NCBI GenBank assembly: GCA_021464245.1
Contig: JADCRB010000018.1
Span: 3,458,015 to 3,522,014, forward strand
DNA from: Carallia brachiata
Lineage: Eukaryota > Streptophyta > Magnoliopsida > Malpighiales > Rhizophoraceae
Reading direction: 5' to 3'
DNA: 64,000 nt
The translations under genes were made by a program, and so were the position numbers. This document shows, in pieces, positions 1 to 12,776 of the stretch. Each line of letters starts with the position of its first letter. The first letter of the stretch is position 1. The notes under the pieces are model-generated. The model searched no databases. It saw only the letters and a program-made list of their open reading frames with translations, and had not been told where the DNA came from.

Positions 1-3000
1 AAGTATGTTTTGAGAAAAAGTAATAAATGTATTAAATTATTCAGCAAAAGTAAATGGACGGGCTAAAGAATGGGTGGCAGACAGGCTGGCGGGAATCTCA
101 CCACTTTTTGCTTTTTTTTTTTTTTTAAGTATAAAATGTGTAACAAATTTTGTATAATCTTCATAAGTTTTATATACAGATTATATAATACAGTGTAAAT
201 GTGAAACATTCATTACATAATCAGCACCAATCTCTTGGTATAAACTGTATTAAATTTGTTGCAGGTCTTAACTAATTTGTTTCACATTATATATGAATTT
301 AAAAAAAAAAAAAATGGCGTGAGACCCGACATTACCTATCTATAGTCCGATCAATTGGCTCAAACTATAAATTATTAATTGTGTATGACACGTATATATA
401 TATATATATATATACTGGCAATTGGCTAATGAGTCAGCATGACCACGACCTATTGTCCGGAAGTTTCACAAATTATTAAGAAAAAACAAAGCATCTGATT
501 GATAAAAAATTTTAAAATATGGTCGGTGGCTATTTTCTCCAAATGATCCCATTTTAATTGCATCCATTTATGTTTGTTCTCGAGTAGAGTCGTTTTCATG
601 TTGTTTCTCTTGTCTATATATATATATATATATAGTCACAAGGCATCTAAAATCAAAAATAAATTCTGAATAAATTTCAATTTACTGGGTTCTTCAAAGA
701 GATTGAGATCATCGCTCGCTAATATGGAGCAAGAATTTCTAATCAGTTTAGTTTTTGGTTGGATTTGCACAATTCATTGTGAATTGCAATCTGCATCGGT
801 TTTCAATAAGGGAAATGTTTCCTCGCCGGAAAAATGAAAAATTTAAGATTTAATTTTTTTAATAAAAAATATTTCCGGACAAATTTTCTAGCAAAATCCT
901 TCAATAACTGTGAAAGTTTATTAGACTCTGCATCTTGAAAGAAAAGTAAATAACTTGAATATCACTTAAGCATTAAACTCAGTCCTAAATGCGTACTGCA
1001 CCTTTCTTGTTTGACCTGTCTTTTTGTTTGTTTTCCTTATCATCATGAAGCATGAGGTTAAACCAGCCCAATCTGAACTGGGGGGGAAATATCTGTGCAG
1101 CTTGTCTCTCTTCCATTTTTTATTTTTTTTAAACAAGGGATGTTGGAAGTTTAAGAATTAATAACAGAGGATTAAAATTCAGATACAAGATCAAGAGGTC
1201 TCATGAAAATAATCTAACTAGATATATTAGAGATACGAGTGTGGGATTTGTCTTTTTTCCCAATCTAAAGTGTCACAATTGACATTGATTTACCAATGGA
1301 ATCTGCCATATGTGTTCAGAAAAAAGAAAGAAAGAAAAGGGCGCTCTCAAATATCTGGTTTATAGAATTTGTGAATTGAGACCTATTTTTATACTGTTGT
1401 TGTTCTTATTTAATAATTTTTATAGGACAAACTTATCGTCTAAATATTATTGGGTTCTAGTAAGCTTCCACCATGTTCGGTCTTGATGTACTCTCGGCAT
1501 AAATTTATGTTTACTAAGAGGGCAAACCATAATAAGAGGACTTAAATTCCAATCAATGCGAAAAAAATAAAAAATAAATTACCAATGATACTACGCTCTA
1601 TATCTGTTCATGCTTGAGCCCACATAACGTTCATTAATTTGGTAGACTAATTTTGATTCTCTCTTGCTATTTTTGTTTGCAATTATTATTAAATGAATTG
1701 GTGTAATTTTCAAGTGATAACATTAATGTTAGAGAACATGAATCACTCATGGTTAGTCTGACGAAAATAATGAATTAAAAATGTATGGGGTACACATACC
1801 ATTTTAAATGAGAACCACGCTGGCAATCCAAAATCCATTTTAAATGAGAATTGTTAATCTATGGTGTTTGTAATTTGGGCCAATTGAAGGAAATTATCAG
1901 ATTGCTTGATGAATCCATGTAATTAGTATTTGAATAGGGATTAAAGACTCTAGTTCAAATTAGGGACGAACAATATATAAGCTGTTTTATTGATTTTCTC
2001 CCTTTCACGTTTTGCCACACTCCTTTTTTCTCTTCTTTGCTCGGTGCTTTTGGGACTTATATGTTTTTTTTTTTTTTATTATTAATTAACTCTAATTAAA
2101 ACTCGTATTTTAGACCTTTAGCCATGTAAATGACTGGTGCATTTTATATCTTGTGCATAATCATTTATCAACATAAAAAGAAGCTTGATACAATGGGATG
2201 ACATAATTTATTGGGCTTTCAGCTTTATAGTACATTGGTTGGAGCCCACAAAGTCCCAGAAGTACATGTCATTAAATAGATGACAAAAAAAAAAAGTTCA
2301 GCCCATCTCTAATAATTTCATTACGGTTTTAAGCCCATTACCCAAGTCCATATAGCCCCAACAAGCATGATGTCACCTTGGAAGTGTAGCCTATTAATCT
2401 TAAGCCTAAGATTTGAGCTAACTTGTCAATGAGAAGCCCAGTTCACTGATGGTAACAATTGGATAATCTATGCAAATATACATATAAGTATTAGGTAAGT
2501 GAGAAATTTTTGCATTTCTTCTCTTGCATCCTAGAGGCAAAAAATAATGAGAATGGCAAACTCTAAATTCAAGAAGGCTTATTTATTTATTAATAAAAAT
2601 ACCAACAAAAACTTTTAATTTTCAGTATAAAAAGACAATTGCCTTGCCCATCTATCTTGACTAGGAAGAAGGGTGAAGCCCTTGCAGGTAGTGATGCTAA
2701 GAAAGTAGGGAAAAAGAAAAGTAAATTTTTGTACTTTGAGGATGCATGCTAATGCCTCAACGAACCATTTTGTTGTTGTGGTGTTCATTATGTCTATGCA
2801 ATGTAGAACTTGTATCGAAGTTTTAGTTTAACTGAAATGGTTGAGACAATATACCTAAACTATATAAATGAGAATTCAAACTCTGCTCATACTCTCATCT
2901 CCTCTATTTCTCAATCGCTGAACTGTCAGCTTTAAAGGACAATAAATAAATAACTAGCAGGTTTGCGCCGTAAACCACGTGAGTTACGTAGTGCTGTCTT

Positions 3001-4720
3001 TGATCTCATGCGGTTGATGTGGTTGCAGGATCTCTACCATATTAAAGTCCCAATGGGAATATCTATGCTAGAAGCTGCCCACCGAAATGATATAAAACTT
3101 GACGAGAAGGATTTGTCATGATATTTCTGTTCAATGCGTTTCTCCATTTTGTTGCTACCACAATGAATGCTATGCTGATATCTATGCTTCTATCCCAGTT
3201 CTTTAATCAGGATATTCATTTGTGTACTACTTTTTTTGTTTGTATATTATCACCATTCAAGTTATAGTTCTCTAATTCAATACTCTCGAGAGACTGATCA
3301 GGAAAGGGACTAAGTAACTGCATTAGCATTACAATTAGATAGTTTGCATCTCTTTTTTTTATCTTTATCAATAATTATTTCATTCAAATTTGTTGTTTTC
3401 ATGTTAAAAATCATGGAACAAATTACAAAAAAAAATTGCGCTGGTTTAGAAACTATTTTTTACATAAAACTCTAATTGAGACCAGGTTGCCTTCTTCTTG
3501 GTGTTCTCGTTAATAACATTTTTCCAAGTTATGGCGGTGATCAACGCAGTCGGAAGAAAAACTAAAAAATGGTCATCATCAAGAGAAGAAGCAAAAGTTT
3601 AAGAAGCCTCATGACAGCAAGCGCAAACATGACCAAGCGAAAGAAAAATGAATGAGATAAACTTATGCTCTATGCAAACCGGTCGAATCAAAATCCTCTT
3701 CCTGCAAAATTTTATTGTTAACTATCCAAATAACAATATATTACGACCGAACAAAAAAAAATCTAAAGGAAAAGAGAATTCACTGCGGGCCTACACAATA
3801 TCAACATTATCTAAATTCTCCACTGATGGCAATTGATAAACAGAACAACAATCATATAATTGCAAGAATACCTTGATTCATTCGAATCTGCAGCCGCTTC
3901 AAACTTTGGCAAAACCAGAGTTGCATTCAACAAAGGCAGAGAAGCGACACCATTGCAGAACTGCACCCATCGTTAAAGAGAATGCCAAATTTTACCAGAG
4001 CAAAATGGGAAAACGGAGCACTGATTACAATGATAACAAAATCATTAAACATGTAGAATTCGATTCCAGATTGTTGGATACACGCTAAAAACTTGTGAGC
4101 AATCCATTTAACAATTGGAGAATCTGATACAGGGCAAAATCATTGACCCAGGTGCTGGATTTCAATAGAGATTGTCATTAAACAGATTAAATCACCAGGA
4201 ATCCACATCCACAACATCAGTTTTGGCATTGAGCATTTACAAGAAGAACGCCAAGCAAGACAGAAAATGGTCTTCTCTGCACTTGATGTTCCTGCATTGA
4301 CTACATCCTAATGCAAACAAAAGAAATTTCTACACCAATCGCTAGCTTTTGTTCTGGGATTGTGAATTCTCATTTGAGATAAGAAATTCCGAATGGTGAA
4401 CATGTTTTCTCAAAATACAACATCGAAAACCACACCTAAGTCTCAAACATAGAGTGTTTCTCAAATAACTTAACGAATTCGACATTCACTGAAATATTAA
4501 CAAGACGGAAAATGACAGCAGGACCAGAAAACTTTACGTACGAATGTACACATTAAACCAAATTTTGTACCATTCATGCTGGATTAAGATGGAACTTGAT
4601 TGACTATTTCCATTTGTCTTATTCAGAAGTCTAACAATTTAAATCTCTCACAAACCCATAAAGCTGTGAAAATACCAAGTTTTTATTCCTACGGGAATAT
4701 TAGAGCACCATGACATATTA
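1..4720. repeat. Segmental duplication copy A (non-coding)
   Basis: This stretch is collinear with 9770-17740. The same starting words (aagtatgtttt, then tattcagcaaaagtaaatgg) and many shared landmarks recur in the same order, with scattered substitutions and indels. It lies 3' of the PPR gene at 5102-6781. I see no intact gene. Weak exon-like pieces occur at 2660-2760, 3027-3120 and 3560-3650; the last reads as a Lys/His/Gln-rich C-terminal tail ending in a stop. They recur in copy B and may be the worn 3' end of an unidentified gene. The copy is an empty site for four insertions found in copy B. Microsatellite (TA)n runs lie at about 393-414 and 614-634. Confidence 0.85.
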
Positions 4721-4805
4721 TTCGAAAGTTTACACAAGTAAAAGGTAGAGTCCATGACATATTAGAGCACCATGACATATTATTCGAAAGTTTACACAAG
4801 TAAAA
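4697..4805. repeat. 62-bp tandem duplication
   Basis: A unit containing gagcaccatgacatatta and cgaaagtttacacaagtaaa appears twice with a period of 62 bases, about 300-400 bases 3' of the PPR stop codon. It is probably a local slippage duplication in the 3' flank. Confidence 0.85.
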
Positions 4806-5101
4806 CGGCAAATAAAGATGTATATGCAATCCAAAATCTCACAACTTACTGATTTCTTCCATGAAATACCTCAAAGAACAGAGCACAAGTGTAGCAAACA
4901 CGCAGTTGTAAAAGAAAATGAGCCAAAGGTGAAATGTACATGAAGGCAAAACATAAGAATTTCATCAATAATTACTTAGCAGCCAGTGCAACTCCTCTAA
5001 TTAACTTTGCTTCCAAAGATTCAAATTTTGGGACTCATAATAATTCACAACAAACAAACAAATCATAGTTGGACATCAGCATTTCACTTCCCGATTCCAC
5101 T

Positions 5102-6781
5102 TTATGGGCTTAATAAATATCCACGTATAATCTCATCATTAGATAACAAATTCACCAGCATGCCCGTTGTGGATGAATCTGCTGAGAACCCTTTTCGGAC
5201 CATTTCATTCACAAGCTGTATTGCACTGGTTGAGTCCTTATTTTGAAGTAACCCTCGGATCATTATATTATAAGAAAAATTGTTAGGTAAACAACCATAG
5301 TCTTCCATTTTCCTAAACAAAACACATGCATGTTTTGACAGCCCTTCTCTACAATGCCCCTTCAACATAATGTTATATGTCCAAACATGAGGCAACAACT
5401 TTTTACTGAAAAGGCCCAAAAAGAGGCCTCTTGCCATTCGAAGCATCCCAACATTGCACATGCTATCAATAAGGCTACTATAAATCACAATATCTGGATC
5501 TAGCCCTTTCTCATGCATTGCCATAAATAGTTTCATTGCCTCTTCAAGATGACCATGTTTACCTAAGCCATCAATCAAAGTTGAGAAAGTAAATAAATTT
5601 GGAACATGACCCTTGAAGCACATCTCCTTGAACAACTCTTGCGCAGCCTGTAGTCTCCCTGTTCGGCACAAACCTCCAATAAGAGTGGTGTAAGTGACAA
5701 CATCAGGAATCAATCCTTTGTGACACATTTCAGTAAGGAGAAAGTTAGCCTCATCTATCCTGCCACGCTTGCAATACCCATTGATTAGGATACTATAACT
5801 AAATTCATTAGGCTTGCATCCCCCAACAACCATGTTCCTTAACATACTTCTAGCCTCATAAACTTGGTTTGTCAAACAATATCCATCCATCAAAATATTA
5901 TAAGTATACACATCGGGCTCCACACAATTACGAACCATCCTCTCAAATACCTGTTGGGCCTCTAAAATCTTGCCTTCTTTGCATATTGTATCGATCAAAA
6001 TGTTATAGGTCACTAAATCTAGCATGATATTCCTTGCAACCATTTCATCAAGCATCCTTGTAGCTTCCTTCCATTGGCCCAAATTACAAAAACCATGGAT
6101 TAAGGAGTTGTACGTAACCACGTCTGGTGAAATCCCTTTATCCAGCATTTTGGAGAGGAGATCCATGGCATCATTGACTAGCTGATCCTTGCAAAGGCTG
6201 TCAATGATAGTGTTATATGTCACCACATCTGGCTTGCAACCCCTTTGTTCCATAATCTTGAGCAACTGAAGAGCTCGTCTATTTTCTCCAAATTTACACA
6301 AACCCTTCAATATGGTATTGTAAGCAATCAGATTAGGTTGAAAGCCTTTGCTGACCATCTCATCGAAGAATCTCACAGCTTGATTAATTTCGCCCTCTGC
6401 AACCAGTCCATTTAAAAGAGAATTAAATGTTACAACATCAGGTGAAAAACCAAGTTTCAACAGTTTCCCGAACATGGAAAACCCCATGTTCACCCGATTC
6501 AAACGACAAAAACAGTTGATCACTATGTTCAGACTAGAGATATCACGTGCAATCCCTAAAACATCTAGTTGTCTTGAAAAAGAGATCACCGTGGGATAAT
6601 GTTTCATTCGAACAATTTGACCAAAGAGTCGATTGAAATAAATAATGGACGGCAACGAACGCCTTTGAACCATCTGATTAAACAAAGTCAAGCATCCCCG
6701 AGATTTCTGCAGCTTACAGGCTTCTCTTTCTCTAAATGATGCGATTGGCTTTGAATGGAACAGAGTGAATAATTTCGACAT
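5102..6781 (-). CDS. Restorer-of-fertility-like P-class PPR protein (559 aa)
   Basis: This is a P-class pentatricopeptide repeat protein of the RFL type. That family binds organellar RNA, usually mitochondrial, and includes fertility restorers. From about residue 48 to the C-terminus I count roughly 14 back-to-back 35-residue repeats, with cores such as VVTYNTIIDSLCK and repeated TYN/LIDG/GxxP positions. No E, DYW or SMR domain follows. It is intronless, as usual. The first 30 residues come from a different frame than in the sister copies: a one-base loss near 6690 closes the older ATG at 6801 after 37 codons, so the long ORF starts at the ATG at 6781. Targeting is therefore uncertain, although the N-terminus is basic and Ser-rich. 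The restorer role is a family inference. It could be a recently dead copy that still has a long ORF. Confidence 0.85.
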   Translation of the reverse strand: MSKLFTLFHSKPIASFREREACKLQKSRGCLTLFNQMVQRRSLPSIIYFNRLFGQIVRMKHYPTVISFSRQLDVLGIARDISSLNIVINCFCRLNRVNMGFSMFGKLLKLGFSPDVVTFNSLLNGLVAEGEINQAVRFFDEMVSKGFQPNLIAYNTILKGLCKFGENRRALQLLKIMEQRGCKPDVVTYNTIIDSLCKDQLVNDAMDLLSKMLDKGISPDVVTYNSLIHGFCNLGQWKEATRMLDEMVARNIMLDLVTYNILIDTICKEGKILEAQQVFERMVRNCVEPDVYTYNILMDGYCLTNQVYEARSMLRNMVVGGCKPNEFSYSILINGYCKRGRIDEANFLLTEMCHKGLIPDVVTYTTLIGGLCRTGRLQAAQELFKEMCFKGHVPNLFTFSTLIDGLGKHGHLEEAMKLFMAMHEKGLDPDIVIYSSLIDSMCNVGMLRMARGLFLGLFSKKLLPHVWTYNIMLKGHCREGLSKHACVLFRKMEDYGCLPNNFSYNIMIRGLLQNKDSTSAIQLVNEMVRKGFSADSSTTGMLVNLLSNDEIIRGYLLSP

Positions 6782-6798
6782 TTCAAAACAAAATTTTC

Positions 6799-6945
6799 CA
6801 TTTCAATTGATAGTAAATAGGCGCAGCGGCGTTGGGAGTAGAAGAAGCAAAAGAATACCTCGACGCCAGGACAATTCTCCCCATCATTTGGCTGGGAGTG
6901 GTTAAAGAAATCAAATTGGGGCCTTGGGAGGAGCGGCCGCATCAA
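6799..6945 (-). promoter_or_regulatory. 5' region shared by three PPR loci, with displaced ancestral start
   Basis: The stretch upstream of the PPR ORF is shared with the pseudogene copy (about 26560-26760) and the remnant copy (about 45150-45300). It includes the ATG at 6801, whose frame matches the N-terminus of the copy at 26567 (MENFVLKCRN against MEIFVLNCRN). Here that frame ends at the TGA at 6688-6690, so it now acts as a short overlapping upstream ORF that could depress translation from the ATG at 6781. Confidence 0.6.
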
Positions 6946-7143
6946 AAACAGGCGGTGAACAGTCAGAGAGAAGGAACCAAACAGTTAGCAGTGGCGGCGC
7001 CGGCGGCGGAGCGGCTGGGACGGAGAAGGCCCGCCTGCTTTGTGAGGAGGAGCGCAGAGCAATACTGTGCTTTCTATTTTTTCTTGCTTGGTAGAATAAA
7101 GATCAGAATACTGAGTAGAGGCGATTTAATTTGTTTTAAATAA

Positions 7144-9300
7144 TATCTCACGTTCGAATTTTTTCTTATTTAGTTAGTGTTATTATAAAATTCTTAGTTT
7201 TTCTTCAGGAAAAAGAATTCAAAATCTTTCTTTCCTACTAAAACAGTCTGATTATTCCCTGACAACATCTTCTAGCCATAAAATTTATTCCAGCGATTTA
7301 ATCTTCTCAGAGCTTATTCGATTGATTGAATACTTTTTTACAATATTTATATAAAATATCTTTTGTCTATGTTAAAGTGAACACAAAAAATAAAAATAAT
7401 TTATATCACGTGTTAACTATTTTATACTTCACATTTCACATTTTTTATAACATAAAATAATTTTACACTACCACTCGAGGTGATAATTTAATAATATTTC
7501 AATATATTTTTTATATTCAATTCGAGTTTAAGTTTTAAGGTCTGCGTTTAGTGCAACACCAGTCTCCTTTGCTCACAAAACTTGTGACGCAGCACTGGTT
7601 TCAAACTCGTTAATATCATAATCAATTTAAAAGAGTTGTGTTTGGACTTAATAGTATTTGGTTAGTGAGTTTGTTTTTTTAAGAGTAATTGAATAAAGTA
7701 CAATAACGATAAAATACTGATTTCAGTTCATAGATCTGATAATCGATATACTTATAGATTTTTTTAATAAAAAAACTAATTTTACATTAATATGATTAAT
7801 ATTCAAGTAAAATTTTTGTCTCCATTTAACTTCATGACATCACAGAAGTTGGTGACTCAGTGGTAAATCAAAATGTCTCCATGCTCGACTTCCTAAGCTC
7901 GAGTTCTAACGCAGTATACTCTCTCTTTATCAATGTGTGAGGTTGCTATAAAGGGGTGAAAGCCTATAACTCTTGTTTGGAATTAAAATCGCTTGTCGAA
8001 ATATTAGTGGCGGAACCTCGTTGGTCCTACTAGTGCTCGCGTAGTGGATCTGACTTTTTTGAAGGTTGTTAAACAGGTTGTTCATAATGAGGTTTCCTCC
8101 AAAACTAGCTCAAAAATCAGATGATCGATATGTCCATAGTTAAATCTCTTTTTTCTGTTCAAAAAAAAATCTTATCTACACAATCAAACTATATACAACA
8201 GAATAAAAATTGGTATCCCAGTAATTTGTGTGTCGAATTTTATATGGATTGATACTGACTGTTATTTTTGAAACTAAAACTAATATTTTTGAATCACTTA
8301 TTATTTTCATATTTTAAAAATATATGTTACGATTTTATCTGAGACAAATTTTAAGATAAAACCATATAGAGATATAACTCTACTCTATGCAAAACTTGGG
8401 GGCGTTAGAGGGTTCGTACAGGTTACTGACGGGAACAATGCAACGCTCACTACATTTAAATAAAATAATATTATTTTTATTATGTAAATTATTGTTCACG
8501 CAAAAAAAAATTTAAAAAAAAGCCACTTTAACTGCTGTTACACTAACCGTCCCCAACTCGTCTATTTTACCCCGGAGCGGGACTCGTGTATATTGGGTGC
8601 CTAGGCACAGCCCATTGGAAGAGGCGATCTGTAGGAAAGTTCAATGCAAAATAATGAAGCTCCCATAATCAATCAACTAAAGTTCAAGTCAGCTTATCCT
8701 GCTTGAAGACGAGATCCATTTCCAATTTAGTAGTTTATAAACCATCCAAAATAGTAGCCTTTATGGTGGTTTATTGTGGGTTTTACACTGTTGATCCAAA
8801 TTCAAATTTTAATTGGCATTTCTTTCTAACCAATGTTGTTAGGTGTCCTCGCCCGTTCGATGGGTTTGAAGGTTTGGTCTAAATACAGTATCTAGTTTTA
8901 GATTCGACAATTATCGGGTGAGTTGTAGTAAAATTGCGTTCAATTTTATCAGTGTTCGAGTGATGATCTATTCTTATGAAGCAGTTAAATGGGTGCTTAA
9001 ACGGAGAATTACTCCAATCAGAGCCTACAAGTTAGATGAACAACATATTATCAATGCACTTTTTTTCAATAAAAAAAAATTTGTAGTTTATAACTGAGGG
9101 GTAAAAAAAAGAGAGAGGAAGCCGTAACCATATGTTGCTTATATATGAATAAGGCACTTAAAAGGATCGATAAATTTCGATGACCTAGTTGATGATTAAT
9201 TAATTGACTTTAGATTTAATTAGTCCAAGCAATAATGGCATATTCACATGCTAAGTATCAATATTATGATGATGACCTACCAATGATATATATATATATA
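7144..9300. other. Intergenic stretch, one possible SINE
   Basis: AT-rich, no coding signal. A tRNA-like start (ggtgactcagtggtaaatca) followed by gagttctaacgc at about 7850-7930 and an A-rich tail near 8160 suggest an old tRNA-derived SINE. I could not define a target-site duplication, so this stays tentative. Confidence 0.4.
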
Positions 9301-9471
9301 TAATGTTAAATATCTCAAAAACTGTATAATGAAATATTTTAAAATATATAATTATAAAAAAAATTGTTAATTTTTTTTTTGATTTGATGGTGTTAAAAAA
9401 ATTAACAATTTTTTTTATAATTACACATTTTAAAATATTTTATAACATAATTTTTAAGATATTTAACATTA
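9301..9471. mobile_element. Near-palindromic hairpin MITE (171 bp)
   Basis: The two halves are imperfect reverse complements. The element opens TAATGTTAAATATCT and closes with its complement (agatatttaacatta), and the inner arms taaaaaaaattgttaatttt and aaaattaacaattttttta also pair. The loop is about 20 bases (gatttgatggtg). It sits between TA-rich runs, so a TA target duplication (Stowaway/Tc1-mariner style) is possible but cannot be proven there. Confidence 0.75.
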
Positions 9472-9476
9472 CTTTT

Positions 9477-9510
<34 letters not shown>

Positions 9511-9836
9511 CACGCACTAAGAGGAATACATAAAAATAAAAAGGGATTATTAGATCGCTTAATATGTGACTTATTAAACACGCTATATAAAGGCTGAATC
9601 CGTTTTTTTTTTTAATTTTTTGAAAAGTTAAAAAAAAAACACGACCTAATATTTATGCTTTGTAGCTGAATTTGACGCCGAAAATGAGATTGCAAGACAA
9701 AATTTTTTAATTAAGATGACTCCCATGTAAAGTTGCCATTCTTTTAGCTACTTGTACGTTCACAGTTCCAAGTATGTTTTAAGAAAAAGAAATGAATGTA
9801 TTAAATTATTCAGCAAAAGTAAATGGATGGGCTAAA

Positions 9837-10008
9837 AAATAATTCACACTTTTATTTTAAAAGATATCTTAGTAGTTAAAATTCACTCTTTTATTTTAAG
9901 AATTGTGAATTTAAATTTTCAGAAAGAATAACTGAGATTTATAGGAGGGATTAACTATACCTACTGTGTAGTTTATAATTTAATAAGTCTCTAAATAAAA
10001 TAAAATAA
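9837..10008 (+). mobile_element. SINE-like retroelement with 16-bp TSD
   Basis: A 172-bp insertion in copy B is flanked by aaatggatgggctaaa (9821-9836) and aaatggacgggctaaa (10009-10024), which differ at one base. Copy A has this site once, at about 52-67. The insert has tRNA-like box A and box B resemblance near its 5' end (gatatcttagtagtta; gaatttaaattttc) and ends in an (A)TAAA-rich tail, as expected for an L1-mobilised SINE. Confidence 0.7.
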
Positions 10009-12776
10009 AAATGGACGGGCTAAAGGATGGTTGGCAGACAGGCTAGCAATGAATCTCACTACTTTTTGCTTTTATTTTTTGTTTAAAGTATAAAATGTAT
10101 AACAAATTTTGTATAATCTTCACAGGTTTTATATACAAAATATATAATACAGTTTAAATGAGAAACAATTATTATATAATCAGCATCAATGTCTTAGTAT
10201 AAATTGTATAAAACTTGTTGCAGATCTTCACTAATTTGTTGCACATTATATATTAATTTCAAAAAAAAAAAAAACAATTAGCGTGAGATTCACCATTACA
10301 CATTTGTAGTCCGTCCAATTGGCTCAAACTCTGAATTATTAATTGTATATGACACGTAAAAAACAAAATATTGGCAATTGGCTAATGAGTCAGCATGACT
10401 ACGACCTATTGTCCAGAAGTTTCACAAATTATTAAGAAAAAACAAAGCATCTGATTAATAAAAGAATTTAAAATATGGTCCGTGGCCATTTTCTCCAAAA
10501 TGATCACATTTTAATTGCATCCATGTGTATTTGTTCTCGAGTAGAGTCGTTTTCATGTTGTTTCTCTTGTCGTCTACCGACAAGAACAAAAATATACATT
10601 TATGTTCTTTTGATTTTTCAATTTTAGTTTGTGTGTGTGTGTGTATATATATATATAGGTAAGTCACAAGGCATCTACAATCAAAAATAAATTCTAAATA
10701 AATTTCAATCTTACTGGGTTCTTCAAAGAGATTGAGATCATCTCTCGCCAATATGGAGCAAGAATTTCTAATCAGTTTAGTTTTTGGTTGGATTTCCACA
10801 ATTCAGCGTGAATTGCAATCTGCATCGGTTTTCCTTGTCGGAGAAATGATCTGGATAGACCATCCAAAATGACGTGATACTTAATAAAAAAAAATTGTGA
10901 AAAATAAATTTTAAAGAAACTAAAATTTAAGATAACATTAACTACATTTAGGTTCCTAAAAACATTAAAGATTTAATTTTTTTAATAAAAAATATTTCCG
11001 GACAAATTTTCTAGCAAAATCCTTCAATAACTGTGAAAGTTTATTAGACTCTGCATCTGGAAAGAAAAGTAAATAATTTGAATATCACCTAAGCATCAAA
11101 TTCAGTCCTAAATGTACGCTGCACCTTTCTTGTTGGACCTGTCTTTTTGTTTGTTTTCCTCATCATCATAAAGCATGAGGTTAACCAGCCCAATCTAAAC
11201 TGAGGGGGAAATATCTGTTGCAACTTGTCTCTCTTCCTTTTTTTTTTTTAAACAAGGGATGTTCGAAGTTCAAGAACTAATAAAAGAGGATTAAAATTCG
11301 GATACAAGATCAAGATCAAGAGATCTCGAGAAAATAACCCAATTTTCCAATCTAAAGAGGCACAATCGTCATTGATTTACCAATAGAATCTGCCCTCAAA
11401 TGTCTGGTTTATAGAACTCGTGAACGGAGACCTATCTTTGTACTGTTGTTGTTCTCATTTAAAAATGTTTACAGGATAGACCTATAGTCTAAACATTATT
11501 AGACTCTAGTGGGTCTCCACCATATTCAGTTTCAGTGCGATCTTAGCATAAATCTAGATTTATTAGGAAGGTAATTTATTAGGAAGGTAAATGATCGTAA
11601 GAGGACTCAAATCCCAATCAATGTAGGAAAATGCGTATTAAATTACTAATCAAATTGCTATCTCGGTGCTCTATATTTGTTCATGCTTGAGCCCCCATAA
11701 CGTTCATTACTTTGGCAGACTATTTTCGATTCTCTCTAGCTGTTTTTATTTGCTATAATTATTAAATGAATTGGCGTAATTTTCAAGTGATAACATTAAT
11801 GTTAGAGAACATGAATCACTTGTGATTAGTCTGACGATAATAATGAATTAAAAATGTATGGGATACACATACCATTTTAAATAAGAACAATGCTGGCAAT
11901 CCAAAATCCATTTTAAATGAGAATTGTTAATCTACGGCGTTTGTAATTTGGGCCAATGGAAGGAAATTACTAGATTGCTTGATGAATCCATGTAATTGGT
12001 ATTTGAATAGGGATTTAAGACTCTAGTTCAAATTAGGGACGAACAATATATAAGTTGTTTTATTGATTTTTTCCCTTTCACTTTTTGCCACACTCCCCTT
12101 TTCTTCTTTGCTTAGTGCTTTTGGGATTTTTTTTTTCTTTTTTTTTTGTTAACTGACTCTAAATGGGATTTGAATTTCAAACCGTTTAGCCATGTAAACA
12201 GCTTTAATACCATTAAGCTAAAACTTATGGGTGCATTTTATATCTTCTTGTGCATAATCATTTGTCAACATAAAAAGAAGCTTGATACAATGGGATGATT
12301 TATTGGGTTTTCAGCTTTATAGTACTTTGCCTGGAGCCCGTAAGGTCCCCAGAAGTACATGTCATTAAATAGATGACAAAAAGAAAGAAAACTCAGCCCA
12401 TCTCTAATGATTTCATTAAGGTTTTAAGCCCATGATCCAAGTTCATATAGGCCGAACAAGCATGATCTCACCTAGGAAGTGTAGCCTATTAATCTTAAGC
12501 CTTAGATTCAAGCCCACTTGTCAATGAGAAGCCCAGTTCATTGATGGTAACAATTGGATAATCTATGTAAATATACATATAAGTATTAGAAAAGTGAGAA
12601 ATTTTTACATTTCTTCTCTTGCATCCTAGAGGCAAAAAGTAATGAGATTGGCAAAACTCTAAATTTCAAGAAGACTTATTTATTTGTTAATAAAAATACC
12701 AACAAAAACTTTTAATTTTTAGCATAAGAAGACAATTACCTTGCCCATCTATCTCGACTAGAAAGAAGGGTGAGGT

